Positions 31,779-44,162 of a DNA stretch of 64,000 nucleotides are shown piece by piece. The stretch is from an uncultured Pelagibacteraceae bacterium (GTDB taxonomy: Bacteria > Pseudomonadota > Alphaproteobacteria > Pelagibacterales > Pelagibacteraceae). The translations under genes were made by a program, and so were the position numbers. Each line of letters starts with the position of its first letter. The stretch's first letter is position 1. The notes under the pieces are model-generated. The model was not told where the DNA came from, did not search any database, and was given only the letters and a program-made list of their open reading frames with translations. Location: assembly GCA_902619595.1 (NCBI GenBank), contig CACNFE010000004.1, positions 21,483-85,482 of the forward strand, written 5' to 3'.

Positions 31779-34513
31779 TTAAAATTGCATGTTGGGTGTC
31801 TTTCACACTCTGTTTCTCTAATTTTCCAACAAATAGAACATTTTTTTCCGTTTGCTTTTGAAGTTTTTACTTCTATGTTATCTTTTGCATTTTCATCTAA
31901 AATAGTATTTGCACGTGAAGTTATACATATTTCTGAAAAATCATATTTTTTTGCAAGATCATATAGATCCTTGGTCAATCTGATATCAATTGCAGTTTCT
32001 AAGCTAGATCCTATTGTTTTAGCTGCTCTTTTTTCCTCAATACTGATATTTGCTATATCTCTTATTTTATTTATTTTACTCCAGTTGTTGTTAAGTTCAT
32101 CATTTTTCCAAGATTTTGGAAATTCTGGAAATTTTTTTAAATGAATACTGTTTTTTTCATCTTTAATTAAAAGACTAAAAATTTCCTCTGTAGTAAAAGA
32201 TAAAATTGGCGCAAACCATTTTAGTAAGGTGTCTAATATCGTATTTAATATTAAAATACAACTTTGTCTCTTATCTGAATTTTTTTTATCACAATATAAA
32301 GTGTCTTTTCTAATATCAAAATAAAATGAAGAAAGATCTACAGTGCAGAAGTTTAATAATTCTTTATACAAAACATGAAAGTTGTACTCTCTAAAATTTG
32401 CTTTAAATTTTTCATTTAATACATACAATTTGTGTAACATTAATTTTTCAAGTTCTGGAAGTTTGCTAATATCAATATTGTCATATTCTTGCTCTGAATA
32501 ATTGTCATTTATATTTCCCATTAAGTATCTAAATGTATTTCTTATCTTTCTATACGCTTCAGCATGTTGCTCTAAAATTGAGTAGTCTATTCTCAAGTCT
32601 TCAGAGTAATCGGATGCAGTCACCCAAACCCTAAGAATATCTGCTCCATATTTTTTTAAAATATCCTCAGGAAAGATCTGGTTCCCTAAAGACTTTGACA
32701 TTTTCAAACCCTTACCATCCATCACAAATCCGTGAGATAAGATACTTTCAAATGGAGCTCTGCCTCTTGTTCCACAAGATTCTAATAATGAGGAGTGAAA
32801 CCATCCTCTATGTTGATCAGATCCTTCTAGGTACATAGATGCAGGCCATTTTAAATCTCCTCTTTTTTCAAGAACAAATGAATGTGTAGATCCACTATCA
32901 AACCAAACCTCAACAATATCTTTTAGTTTAACAAAATCCTCAGCTTTATATTTATTTCCTAAAAACTTCTGAGGGTCATCTGAAAACCAGCAATCTGATC
33001 CTTCTTTTTCGTAAATAGACGCAATATTTTCAAACACATCATCATCTACTAAAACCTTGCCATCTGATTTAGAAATAAATATAGGCAATGGTACGCCCCA
33101 AACTCTTTGTCTAGAAACACACCAATCTGGTCTTGTTTCGATCATTGATCTCAATCTTTCTTTCCCTTTTGCAGGATAAAATTCTGTATTATCAATAGCT
33201 TTTAAAGCTTTATCTCTTAGTTTATGGCTTTCCATAGAAATAAACCATTGAGGTGTAGCTCTGTGGACTAACGGAGCTTTAGATCTCCAAGAATGAGGAT
33301 ATGAGTGATTTAGTTTTCCGTTCGCTAATAAATTTTTTTCATTTTTAAGCTTCTCAATTACAATTGGGTTCGCTTTAAAAATATGAATGCCTTCAAAATT
33401 TAAAACATGTTTTGTATACTTTCCATCATCATCTACTGTTTCAACAGCTTTAATATTATTATTTAAACATAAATTAAAATCGTCTGGACCATGGCTTGGA
33501 GCACAATGTACTATTCCTGAGCCTTGTTCAGTCGTAACAAACCTTGCTTCAAGCATCGGTATATCATAATTGTAACCCATTCTCTTAAATGGATGGGAGC
33601 AAACTACTCCTTCAAAATCGGATCCATTTATTTCACTTATAATTTTGTAATCGTTAATTTTACAATTCTCAACTACACTTTTTAAAAGATCTTTTGCAAC
33701 TATAATTTTTCTAGTGTTAAAATCACCTTTGTCGTTAACTTGTATTACAACATATTTCAAAGATTTATTGTAAGCTAAAGCTTTATTTGCTGGTATCGTC
33801 CATGGTGTAGTTGTCCAGATAACTACTTCGGTACCTATAAGATTTTTAAATTTTGATTTTTGAATAGGAAACGAAACATAAATTGTATCTGATGTATGAT
33901 CCATATATTCAACTTCTGCATCAGCTAGAGCAGTTTTCTCTACAGTGGACCACAAAACTGGCTTGTATCCTCTATATAAACTACCTTCTTTTAAAAATTT
34001 ACTTAATTCTCTTACTATTTGAGCTTCAGCATCATAACTCATTGTAGAATAATAATTTTCCCAATCTCCAACAACTCCAAGCCTCTTAAATTGTTCTTTA
34101 TGAACTTTGATCCATTTATTAGCAAACTCTCTGCATTCTTTTCTAAATTCAACTACTGGTACGTCATTTTTATTTTTTTTATTTTTTTTATATTGTTCCT
34201 CTATTTTCCATTCAATCGGCAAACCATGACAATCCCATCCTGGAACATATACAGAGTCTTTGCCATCCATTTGATGAAATTTTGTGATTATATCTTTAAG
34301 AATTTTATTAAAAGCTGTTCCCATATGAATATTACCATTTGCATAAGGAGGTCCATCGTGAAGAACAAATTTTTCTTTACCTTTATTATTTTCTCTTAAT
34401 AAATTGTAAAGATCTATTTTATTCCAATGTTCAACGATCTTAGGTTCTTTCAATGGAAGATTTGCTTTCATTGAAAAAGCTGTTTTTGGAAGATTTATTT
34501 GATCTTTGCTCAT
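31775..34513 (-). CDS. ileS: Isoleucyl-tRNA synthetase
   Basis: HDGPPYANGNIHMGTAFNKILKD, KMSKS, C-terminal Cys cluster. Confidence 0.97.
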   Translation of the reverse strand: MSKDQINLPKTAFSMKANLPLKEPKIVEHWNKIDLYNLLRENNKGKEKFVLHDGPPYANGNIHMGTAFNKILKDIITKFHQMDGKDSVYVPGWDCHGLPIEWKIEEQYKKNKKNKNDVPVVEFRKECREFANKWIKVHKEQFKRLGVVGDWENYYSTMSYDAEAQIVRELSKFLKEGSLYRGYKPVLWSTVEKTALADAEVEYMDHTSDTIYVSFPIQKSKFKNLIGTEVVIWTTTPWTIPANKALAYNKSLKYVVIQVNDKGDFNTRKIIVAKDLLKSVVENCKINDYKIISEINGSDFEGVVCSHPFKRMGYNYDIPMLEARFVTTEQGSGIVHCAPSHGPDDFNLCLNNNIKAVETVDDDGKYTKHVLNFEGIHIFKANPIVIEKLKNEKNLLANGKLNHSYPHSWRSKAPLVHRATPQWFISMESHKLRDKALKAIDNTEFYPAKGKERLRSMIETRPDWCVSRQRVWGVPLPIFISKSDGKVLVDDDVFENIASIYEKEGSDCWFSDDPQKFLGNKYKAEDFVKLKDIVEVWFDSGSTHSFVLEKRGDLKWPASMYLEGSDQHRGWFHSSLLESCGTRGRAPFESILSHGFVMDGKGLKMSKSLGNQIFPEDILKKYGADILRVWVTASDYSEDLRIDYSILEQHAEAYRKIRNTFRYLMGNINDNYSEQEYDNIDISKLPELEKLMLHKLYVLNEKFKANFREYNFHVLYKELLNFCTVDLSSFYFDIRKDTLYCDKKNSDKRQSCILILNTILDTLLKWFAPILSFTTEEIFSLLIKDEKNSIHLKKFPEFPKSWKNDELNNNWSKINKIRDIANISIEEKRAAKTIGSSLETAIDIRLTKDLYDLAKKYDFSEICITSRANTILDENAKDNIEVKTSKANGKKCSICWKIRETECERHPTCNFK

Positions 34514-35442
34514 TTTAATTTTTTAGCTATTTTTATATCTTTTTTTATCTGTTTTTTTAATTTATCTATACCATTAAATTTTTTTTCACTTCTGATAAAC
34601 TTCAAAAACTCAACTGTTAGCTTTTTATTATAAAGATTTTTTTTAAAATTAAAAATATTTACCTCAAGAAGAATTTTATTTTGGTTAAATGTAGGTCTAT
34701 ACCCCAAGTTTGCGATTCCACTCAGTTTTTTTTTTGTATTATTTATTAAGACTTTAACTGCATAAACTCCTGGTTTAGCTATCACATAATTTCCAATATC
34801 TATGTTGCAAGTTGGAAATCCAATAGTTTTGCCCAATCTTCTTCCAAGTTGCACAATTCCCTGAATGGACCAATTTCTATCTAAGTATTTATTGGCAGTA
34901 GAGATTTGTCCTTTCTCTAAAAGTTTCCTTATAGATGTTGAAGATATGATCTTTTTCTTTTTTTTTAAAGGGGATGGATTTATTATTCTATAATTAAATT
35001 TGTTTTCGAAAAATTTTAATAATTTTACATCTCCCTCGCGCTTATGACCAAATCTAAAATTATTACTTACAAAAATTAATTTAGCAGATAGCTTTTTGTA
35101 TAGGAATTTTTCAATAAATTGATTACATGTTATCTTAGAAAATTTTAAGTCGAATTTTTTATTAATAACAAAATCAACTTTAAATCTTTTTAAAATTTCT
35201 AACTTTTGATTAAAGTTGGATATTCTATAATTTCTTATTTTTTTGAAAAAAAACATTTTAGGAATTGGATCAAATGTCACTACCCCAATTTTATGTTTTT
35301 TTCTTTTTTTTAATATTAAAGCTTTTTTAAACAATTTTTGATGCCCTAAATGAACGCCATCAAAATTACCAATTAATATAATTGAGTTTTTGTGTTTTTT
35401 TTGAACATCAAAATTTTTGTAATATTTTATTTTACTTACCAT
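34510..35442 (-). CDS. ribF: Bifunctional riboflavin kinase/FAD synthetase
   Basis: IGNFDGVHLGHQKLF, RRLGKTIGFPTCNI. Confidence 0.95.
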   Translation of the reverse strand: MVSKIKYYKNFDVQKKHKNSIILIGNFDGVHLGHQKLFKKALILKKRKKHKIGVVTFDPIPKMFFFKKIRNYRISNFNQKLEILKRFKVDFVINKKFDLKFSKITCNQFIEKFLYKKLSAKLIFVSNNFRFGHKREGDVKLLKFFENKFNYRIINPSPLKKKKKIISSTSIRKLLEKGQISTANKYLDRNWSIQGIVQLGRRLGKTIGFPTCNIDIGNYVIAKPGVYAVKVLINNTKKKLSGIANLGYRPTFNQNKILLEVNIFNFKKNLYNKKLTVEFLKFIRSEKKFNGIDKLKKQIKKDIKIAKKLK

Positions 35443-36251
35443 TTTAAAAGTGATTGATAATAATTAATCTTTACATTGTATTTTAATTGAACTTTTTCAA
35501 TATTTTTATTTATTTCTTTTTTATGTATACCCGACGATATAAGCATAGAGTCGAAATTTTGAATATTGGCTCCTTTAATATCCGTATTAAGATTATCTCC
35601 AATACACAATATTTTTTTATTTTTTATGTTTACAGCTTGTTGATATACGGGTGGATAAGGTTTTCCAAAATATTCAACCTTTCCTCCTAGATCCTCAAAT
35701 ATTTTTGCTACTGAGCCTGCACAATATTCTGTGATATTGCCTCTATCTACAATCAAATCAGGATTTGTACATATCATTATTTTACCAATTACACTTTTAA
35801 ATAATTCCTTATAATATTTTAGGTCTTCTTCATATTCTTCGAAAAGTCCTGTGCACAATATAAAATCGGATTGTTCTAAATTATCAATTTTATTTTTTTC
35901 AAACAGTTTAAAAAGATCAAAATCTCTTGGGGGTCCGATATGATAAAATTTTTTTTCTTTATAATTTTTTTCTAAATGTTTAAGTGCAGACTCCCCAGAT
36001 GTATAAACTTTGTTACATTTATTTTCATCTAATCCCATCTTTTTTAAGAATTCAATTACTGTGCTATTTGGTCTTGGTGCATTAGTTAGCAAAATATAAT
36101 TCTTATTTAATTTTTCTAATTCATTTAAAACATTAACAGAATTTTGATGAAGATTTATTCCGTTGTGAAGTACTCCCCAAATATCTATAAAAAAGACATC
36201 GTAGCTGTTCGCTACTGACTTCAGTCCTAAATCATCTAAATTTTTTGGCAT
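35436..36251 (-). CDS. HAD-superfamily class IIA hydrolase (TIGR01459-like)
   Basis: FIDIWGVLHNGI, LLTNAPRP, CIGDNLNTDIKGA. Confidence 0.88.
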   Translation of the reverse strand: MPKNLDDLGLKSVANSYDVFFIDIWGVLHNGINLHQNSVNVLNELEKLNKNYILLTNAPRPNSTVIEFLKKMGLDENKCNKVYTSGESALKHLEKNYKEKKFYHIGPPRDFDLFKLFEKNKIDNLEQSDFILCTGLFEEYEEDLKYYKELFKSVIGKIMICTNPDLIVDRGNITEYCAGSVAKIFEDLGGKVEYFGKPYPPVYQQAVNIKNKKILCIGDNLNTDIKGANIQNFDSMLISSGIHKKEINKNIEKVQLKYNVKINYYQSLLKW

Positions 36252-36319
36252 TTAGGAGATATAGCTTAAAAATACTGATATTTCTTTGATTTTTTTACCT
36301 CATATATTTTTATGAATAC

Positions 36320-36348
36320 CTTGAAAAATTATATTCTTACCTCTATAT
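36320..36348 (+). promoter_or_regulatory. Putative sigma32 (RpoH)-type promoter of groESL
   Basis: CTTGAA at 36320-36325, 14-nt spacer, CCTCTATAT at 36340-36348; 26 nt before the groES ATG. Confidence 0.6.
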
Positions 36349-36373
36349 GACTGTCATATTTAAGGAGAATTAT

Positions 36374-38416
<2,043 letters not shown>

Positions 38417-38418
<2 letters not shown>

Positions 38419-39472
38419 ATAATTTACCTTTTTTATAAAGGTCATAATAATTAATCCCTTTTTCAGATTGATAAATTGTATCATACATTAATCTTTCACG
38501 TTCTTCATAATCTATTGATTTGTTTTTTTCCATAAATGCATCCTCCATACCTTCACTATCCTTCATTATTAATTCAAAAAATTTGGACTTAGAGGGTTTT
38601 GTATCTAAAACATCCACAACATTATTGTACTCAAGAATATACTCAGATGGTTTTTTAAAATTAATTGGTTTATCTTTTTTATTATCCCATTCCCTTAAAG
38701 CAAAGATATGATAAAATTTTTTTTCAATTTTAGAACTTATTAAAGCGTGACTAATATGACACATTTCGAAATATATTTCTAATTTAAAGTTATTGTTTAA
38801 CTTTGGAAGCAAAGTTCCATCAAACTGATACTTTAATAACTCTCCAGCAAAATCTGTTTTTTTTACAGATAATCTAAATTCCTTTAAAACATTACCTGCA
38901 TTAAAGGCAAATTCTGCACCTTCATCCTTAAAAGAGCAAGACCAAATTATATATATAATTATTTGTGTTTCTTTGTCTTTCCAATTTAAGTATTTAATTA
39001 ATTCAAAAATATCTAATTTTTTTTTAAGGTAGGAAAAAGTATATTTTATTTTCTTTTTATCTTTATTTTGGTTAGTTTTATTTTCTCTTGGTTCCAAATA
39101 AATTGATGGCAATTCTCCATTTTTAAAAAAACCTGAATACACTTCATTATAATGTTTTAATGTACCTTGACCGTGATATTTGCCATTTTTCCAATTACCA
39201 GAATATTTCTGTACTCCTCTTTGCTTAAATTCTCCATATCCATCACACTTACCATTTTTAAATTCACCAATGTATTCTCCTTGTTTTCCTCCATAGTTAA
39301 GTTTTCCTTTCCCATGATACTTGCCATTTTTCCATTGACCTTCATATTTTCCACCATTGTCTGGATAAGTTAATTTTCCTTTGCCGTGTGGTTTTCCATT
39401 TTTAACTTCGCCAAAATATTTAACTTCATTAGGAAAATTTATTGTTTTCTTCATAACCAATTTTAACTCCAC
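38417..39472 (-). CDS. MORN-repeat protein with uncharacterised C-terminal domain
   Basis: Tandem YFGEVKNGKPHGKGKL / YEGQWKNGKYHGKGKL / YIGEFKNGKCDGYGEF / YSGNWKNGKYHGQGTL repeats. Confidence 0.85.
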
Positions 39473-39516
39473 CCCTCAATGAAGTCATCTTTTAACTTGC
39501 TTTTAAAAAGGGTACA

Positions 39517-39843
39517 TTATTTTTTTTCTTTAATTTTTTTTTTAATTTTTTCAAATTTATCTTCTACATCTTTCGGGAACTTTCCTGTTTTTTTATACAA
39601 TTTGCATTCTTCAATAGACAAAGACCAAATTCTACATAGGCTTTCATTTTTTTCTTGTTCATTCTTTAGATCGTTTATTATTGATTTATTAGATTTGTTG
39701 TTCAGATAAAATTTACTTGTGTTCTGATAAAAATAAATTGTTAAGCGAATAATTGACCAAAGAATAAGACCCCCAATAAGACCTTGCATGATTTTCTTAG
39801 TTTTTAATTTAGGTTTAATGAATTTTATTGGTTCTTTTTTCAT
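39517..39843 (-). CDS. Small hypothetical membrane protein, charged C-terminus
   Basis: ORF with one hydrophobic segment (IMQGLIGGLILWSIIRLTIYFY). Confidence 0.6.
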   Translation of the reverse strand: MKKEPIKFIKPKLKTKKIMQGLIGGLILWSIIRLTIYFYQNTSKFYLNNKSNKSIINDLKNEQEKNESLCRIWSLSIEECKLYKKTGKFPKDVEDKFEKIKKKIKEKK

Positions 39844-39962
39844 TCTGATTTAGTTATTTCTGATGATGTACCTCTTATAACTTTGCCAGAAGTTGGAGCA
39901 ACTTTTGATACAACTTTAGCAATTACAATTAAACAAACAAGAATTATTAAAAATATTTTCAT
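39840..39962 (-). CDS. 40-aa small membrane protein, translationally coupled to the 39517..39843 gene
   Basis: Manual translation: MKIFLIILVCLIVIAKVVSKVAPTSGKVIRGTSSEITKSE; stop overlaps next ATG (ATGA); not in ORF track. Confidence 0.5.
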   Translation of the reverse strand: MKIFLIILVCLIVIAKVVSKVAPTSGKVIRGTSSEITKSE

Positions 39963-40163
39963 CTATTTAAATAACTCATTTTCTCTCTTCCATTCACTTA
40001 GAGCTTCTTGGAAAAATTTAAAGTTTTGACCATTTTAAAAACCTAACCTAACTCTAGTATCAAGTCACCCTCTGAATTGCTTTGAAATTGCTTTAAATAG
40101 TGATGAAGAGTGATGAAGGAATTTTCAAAATGTTAAGTAAATCAAGTATTATTAGAAACCAGT

Positions 40164-40257
40164 ATGAGAATGTAATACGTTTCCATTTAGAGAACATTCT
40201 AAATACATACATTAAACAAAATTAGAGCCCTCGAAACAAAAGTTTCGGGGGTTTTTT
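40164..40257 (+). repeat. Copy 2 (diverged) of groEL 3'-end/terminator direct repeat
   Basis: Contains ATGAGAATGTAAT, matching the last groEL codons, and CCCTCGAAAC-AAAA-GTTTCGGGGG-T(n). Confidence 0.85.
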
Positions 40258-40289
40258 TTTTTGAGAACTGTAGTAATAATTAACTTAAT

Positions 40290-40682
40290 ATGAATTTAAA
40301 AATAATATTCAAAAGGGTAATTTTATTAGATTTATTATTATTAATTTTAATATTTATTTCTGCTTTTTTTGAGTCTGAACTGGTTATCGCTTTTAATGAA
40401 AGTATAAGTCAATCAAACAATATGAACGATATGCTTATTGTAATTGCTCTAGTTTTTTTCCTATTATACTTAGTAAATTTATATCTATTATACAAATTTA
40501 AGAATATTGGAAAACAAATGTATTTATTTCTATTCATTTTGGGATCAATACTTTTGTTGTTAATGGGTATAGGTGCTTATGACCCAATCATTTTATTGCT
40601 TGATGGATTAGGTTGGGCAAATAGTGGAGCGATATTAGTTTTCTTATATTTTACCCCAATTAAAAAAGAGTTCGAAAAATAA
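40290..40682 (+). CDS. Hypothetical multi-TM membrane protein
   Basis: ORF with about four hydrophobic segments. Confidence 0.6.
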   Translation: MNLKIIFKRVILLDLLLLILIFISAFFESELVIAFNESISQSNNMNDMLIVIALVFFLLYLVNLYLLYKFKNIGKQMYLFLFILGSILLLLMGIGAYDPIILLLDGLGWANSGAILVFLYFTPIKKEFEK

Positions 40683-40838
40683 AACAATCCTCTTTTAACT
40701 TGCTTTTAAATTAGAGGGTTTTCTCAATGAAGTTTTCAATGAAGTTCTTAAATAAGTGAGTATTGGCGTACTAAGGTTTTTTGGTAAGTTTTAAGAAACT
40801 TAATATTGAATTCAAAGTATGAGATGATACTTTGAGTT

Positions 40839-41210
40839 ATGGATTTTCAAACTTCGATTAGAACATGTTTAAATAAATACGCTGTTTTTTCAGGTAGAGC
40901 ATCGAGGTCTGAATTTTGGTTTTTTGTTTTATTTGGTACACTTGGAGGAATCATTGCGGCAATAATTGATACTATGATTTTAGGGTATCCATTTGAAGAA
41001 GAAGGACCAATTAATTTAATATTTTCAGTTGCGTTAATTATTCCATCAATCTCGGTAACAGCGAGAAGACTGCATGACATAAATAGATCTGGTTGGTGGC
41101 AATTGCTTTGGTTTACTATAATAGGTGGAATATTATTAATCATTTGGCACGTAACTAAGGGTGAGAACAAAAAAAACAGATTTGGTCCTCCAATTAAGTT
41201 TAAAAAATAA
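40839..41210 (+). CDS. DUF805 family membrane protein
   Basis: FSGRASRSEFWFFVLF, ARRLHDINRSGWWQLL. Confidence 0.93.
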   Translation: MDFQTSIRTCLNKYAVFSGRASRSEFWFFVLFGTLGGIIAAIIDTMILGYPFEEEGPINLIFSVALIIPSISVTARRLHDINRSGWWQLLWFTIIGGILLIIWHVTKGENKKNRFGPPIKFKK

Positions 41211-41233
41211 TCACCAAAAAAATCAATAATATT

Positions 41234-41257
41234 GGCAGTTTTTACTGCCCTTTTTTT
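41234..41257 (+). terminator. Rho-independent terminator
   Basis: GGCAGT-TTTT-ACTGCC followed by a T tract. Confidence 0.75.
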
Positions 41258-41925
41258 CTATTTTTATAAAGAACATCTTTATAATGCAATGTGGGATAGT
41301 AAAAATTTTTAATTATTTTAAAATTATTTTTTAACAAAAAATTATTAACTAAGCTAAAATTATTATAATACTGATTAAAAGTATGTTTTTCAACAATCAC
41401 AAATGGAATCTCTTTAATTTTACTCTTTGCACCATACAATACATTAAGTTCGTATCCCTCAACATCAATTTTAAGAAAGCTATTTTTTAAAGAAATATTT
41501 TTGAAAACTGTGTCAATTTTTTTTTGATTTACTATTTGATACATATTAAATCTATTTTTATCTCCTACAATTAAATTTTTAATTTTAAACCATTCAGACT
41601 TCCGATTAATCTTGGACATAGTAGATAAAGAAGTTAAATTTGATAAATACATTTTTTTCTTACTCTCATTTTCACCAAGTGAATAGTTATATAATTTAAC
41701 CTTTTTATTATTTTTAAATTTTTTTTTCAGGTTTTTATAAATTTCTTTTTGAGGTTCGAAACAATAAAACTTTTTAAATATTTTTATTTTCAAAAAACTA
41801 CTTAGAAATTCACCTTTATGACACCCAACATCAATAAGAGTATTACAACCTAATTTTTTTGCATACAGTGAGATTTTATAGTGATGAAGCTTACTTATTA
41901 TATCAAATATTTTCTCTATTAACAT
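41242..41925 (-). CDS. FkbM family methyltransferase
   Basis: LIDVGCHKGEFLSSF, FLKIDVEGYELNVLYGA. Confidence 0.88.
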   Translation of the reverse strand: MLIEKIFDIISKLHHYKISLYAKKLGCNTLIDVGCHKGEFLSSFLKIKIFKKFYCFEPQKEIYKNLKKKFKNNKKVKLYNYSLGENESKKKMYLSNLTSLSTMSKINRKSEWFKIKNLIVGDKNRFNMYQIVNQKKIDTVFKNISLKNSFLKIDVEGYELNVLYGAKSKIKEIPFVIVEKHTFNQYYNNFSLVNNFLLKNNFKIIKNFYYPTLHYKDVLYKNRKKGQ

Positions 41926-42013
41926 TTTTTAAGAATTTATAAGAAACAAATCATATTTAATTTTTTTATATATTGAAAACAATCAATCATATATAAGTAA
42001 TAAAATTTTCAAA

Positions 42014-42775
42014 ATGAAAAAAATATTAAAAAATATTTTAAATTTCTTCAACTATGAAATTACTACTAAAGACTCATGGTACAAAAGACAAGAAAATTAT
42101 ATCGCTGAAATTAGCAATGAAGAAAATGAAATTTTAAAAAAGATAAAAGAATTTTCAATGTGCTCGATACCAAACCATTGGGCAATATTGCAATCGATTA
42201 AGTACATTGCTTCAAATAAGATTGAGGGTGATTTTGTAGAGGCTGGTGTATTTAAAGGTGGTAATTTAATATTGATGAATTATCTCAATAAAAAACTAAT
42301 TTTATCAAGAAAGATATTTGCCTATGATACTTTCGAGGGAATGCCTGAGGAAAACAAAGATTTTGACTTTGATATTAAAAATAAATCAGCAACAGATACA
42401 CGAAAAGCTTACAAAAAAAATCAGTGGTGTTATGCCTCATTAAATGAAGTTCAAAATAATTTGAGTAAATTTGATAAAAATCATCGAGATAATTTGGTTT
42501 TTGTTAAAGGTAAAGTTGAACAAACGCTAGAGAACGAAAAGAATATTCCAAAAAAAATATCTTTGCTTAGGTTAGATACTGACTTTTATGAGTCAACAAA
42601 GAAGGAAATGGAAGTACTTTACCCCAGATTGCAAAAAAAAGGAGTTTTAATTATTGATGATTATGGTCATTGGAAAGGTTCCAAAAAAGCAGTGGATGAT
42701 TATTTTAAAAACGATTTGAATTTTAAATTTTTCCACAGAATTGACTATGCTAGTAGGCTTTACATTAAAGAGTAA
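42014..42775 (+). CDS. TylF/MycF family (macrocin O-methyltransferase-like) methyltransferase
   Basis: GDFVEAGVFKGGNLILMN, FAYDTFEGMPEE, LLRLDTDFYESTKKEMEVLYPRL, IIDDYGHW. Confidence 0.9.
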   Translation: MKKILKNILNFFNYEITTKDSWYKRQENYIAEISNEENEILKKIKEFSMCSIPNHWAILQSIKYIASNKIEGDFVEAGVFKGGNLILMNYLNKKLILSRKIFAYDTFEGMPEENKDFDFDIKNKSATDTRKAYKKNQWCYASLNEVQNNLSKFDKNHRDNLVFVKGKVEQTLENEKNIPKKISLLRLDTDFYESTKKEMEVLYPRLQKKGVLIIDDYGHWKGSKKAVDDYFKNDLNFKFFHRIDYASRLYIKE

Positions 42776-42779
42776 AGTA

Positions 42780-43427
42780 TTATGGAAAAATTTTTTTAAC
42801 TAAATAAAGCGCAAGGGCAACCGCTGGACCAATTCCGAAAGCAAATATTAAAGTTCCTGGACCAATAGTTCCTCCTAAATACCAACCTATGCTAACTACT
42901 GAAATTTCTAAAAAAGCTCTTACGGATGCAATTGGTAGGTTCGTTTTCTTTTGTAAACCTACCATTAAACCGTCTCTTGGCCCCGCACCAAGATTGGCAA
43001 CAAGATAAATCCCACCACCTATACCAACAGTCAAAACTGCAACTGTGCCTAAAATAATTTGATGAATATAATTTTCGGGTGTTGGTACAAATTTAATGCA
43101 AAGATCAATCATAATTGCAATAATAAAGGCATTTAAAATAGTTCCTATTCCTGGTTTCTGTTTAAGAGGTATCCATAAAATTAAAACTGTAAAACTGATT
43201 AAGAAAGTTATTATACCAATTGATAAATTAACATTTATAGAAATTCCTTGAGCCAAAACACTCCATGGAGAAGCCCCTGAACTAGAAACAATAAGAAGTC
43301 CTTCTCCGAAGCCGAAAATTACTAGTCCTACACAAAGAAAAAATAATGATGAAAATTTTGGTTTAAGATTTAAAGGTTTTTGCGAACTCCAAAACACTTT
43401 GGGAATTTTTTTAATTTTAAGAAACAT
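42780..43427 (-). CDS. YczE/YyaS/YitT-like membrane protein
   Basis: SSGASPWSVLAQGI, NLGAGPRDGLMVGLQ. Confidence 0.8.
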   Translation of the reverse strand: MFLKIKKIPKVFWSSQKPLNLKPKFSSLFFLCVGLVIFGFGEGLLIVSSSGASPWSVLAQGISINVNLSIGIITFLISFTVLILWIPLKQKPGIGTILNAFIIAIMIDLCIKFVPTPENYIHQIILGTVAVLTVGIGGGIYLVANLGAGPRDGLMVGLQKKTNLPIASVRAFLEISVVSIGWYLGGTIGPGTLIFAFGIGPAVALALYLVKKIFP

Positions 43428-43448
43428 TTTTAATGTGGTGTTTACTAT

Positions 43449-44162
43449 TTGTTGATATTAAATACCATATCTTTTATGAAAAAATTCTTTCTTTGTTTTA
43501 TATTGTTGCTCTATCCCCAAGCTTTAAATGGCCATGTATCGCACTACAAAAATATAAAAAAAATTGAAATGGAAATCTTCAAAGATGGTAAGAATATTGG
43601 GTACTGCAATTATGAATTTACAAAAAATGGTGACTCTATAAAAATTTATAACGAAACAAATTTTGAAGTTAAATTACTTGGAATTAAAGTTTTTTCAATA
43701 AATAGCGTAGGTACAGAGATTTATAAAAATAATAAATTATTTTCATTTAATTCAAATACACTTCAAAATGATAAAAAAAAATTCGTTAATTTAATATTAA
43801 ATGAAAATGAAGATGTTTTTGATATTAAAGGTTCCTCCTACACTGGTAAGGCTAATAGAAACCATATTATTGGTAATTGGTGGAATCACAAAATTTTAGA
43901 AAGTGAAAATCAAATAAGTCCATTGTCAGGAAGTGTTAAAGATCAAGTTGTAAATTTTTTAGGTAAGGAAAAGATTCAAATTTACGGTAAAGAATATTTG
44001 GCTCATAAATTTTCTTTAAAATCTAAAGATGAAAATATTAGTGAAAATAAAAAATTAGACTTTGAAATATGGCTTGAACCAAAACAAAATTTAATATTAA
44101 AGGTAAAATATAATAGGATGGGTTCCTGGGAGTATATTTTAAAAAACGTTATCGTTAATTAA
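43449..44162 (+). CDS. Secreted protein, DUF6134-like (start likely 43479)
   Basis: Signal peptide MKKFFLCFILLLYPQALNG; beta-rich sequence. Confidence 0.55.
   Translation: MLILNTISFMKKFFLCFILLLYPQALNGHVSHYKNIKKIEMEIFKDGKNIGYCNYEFTKNGDSIKIYNETNFEVKLLGIKVFSINSVGTEIYKNNKLFSFNSNTLQNDKKKFVNLILNENEDVFDIKGSSYTGKANRNHIIGNWWNHKILESENQISPLSGSVKDQVVNFLGKEKIQIYGKEYLAHKFSLKSKDENISENKKLDFEIWLEPKQNLILKVKYNRMGSWEYILKNVIVN

Noticed and set aside
39157-39373. Out-of-frame and antisense ORFs over the MORN repeats
   Set aside because: Repetitive sense sequence creates open alternative frames; the MORN frame explains the region.
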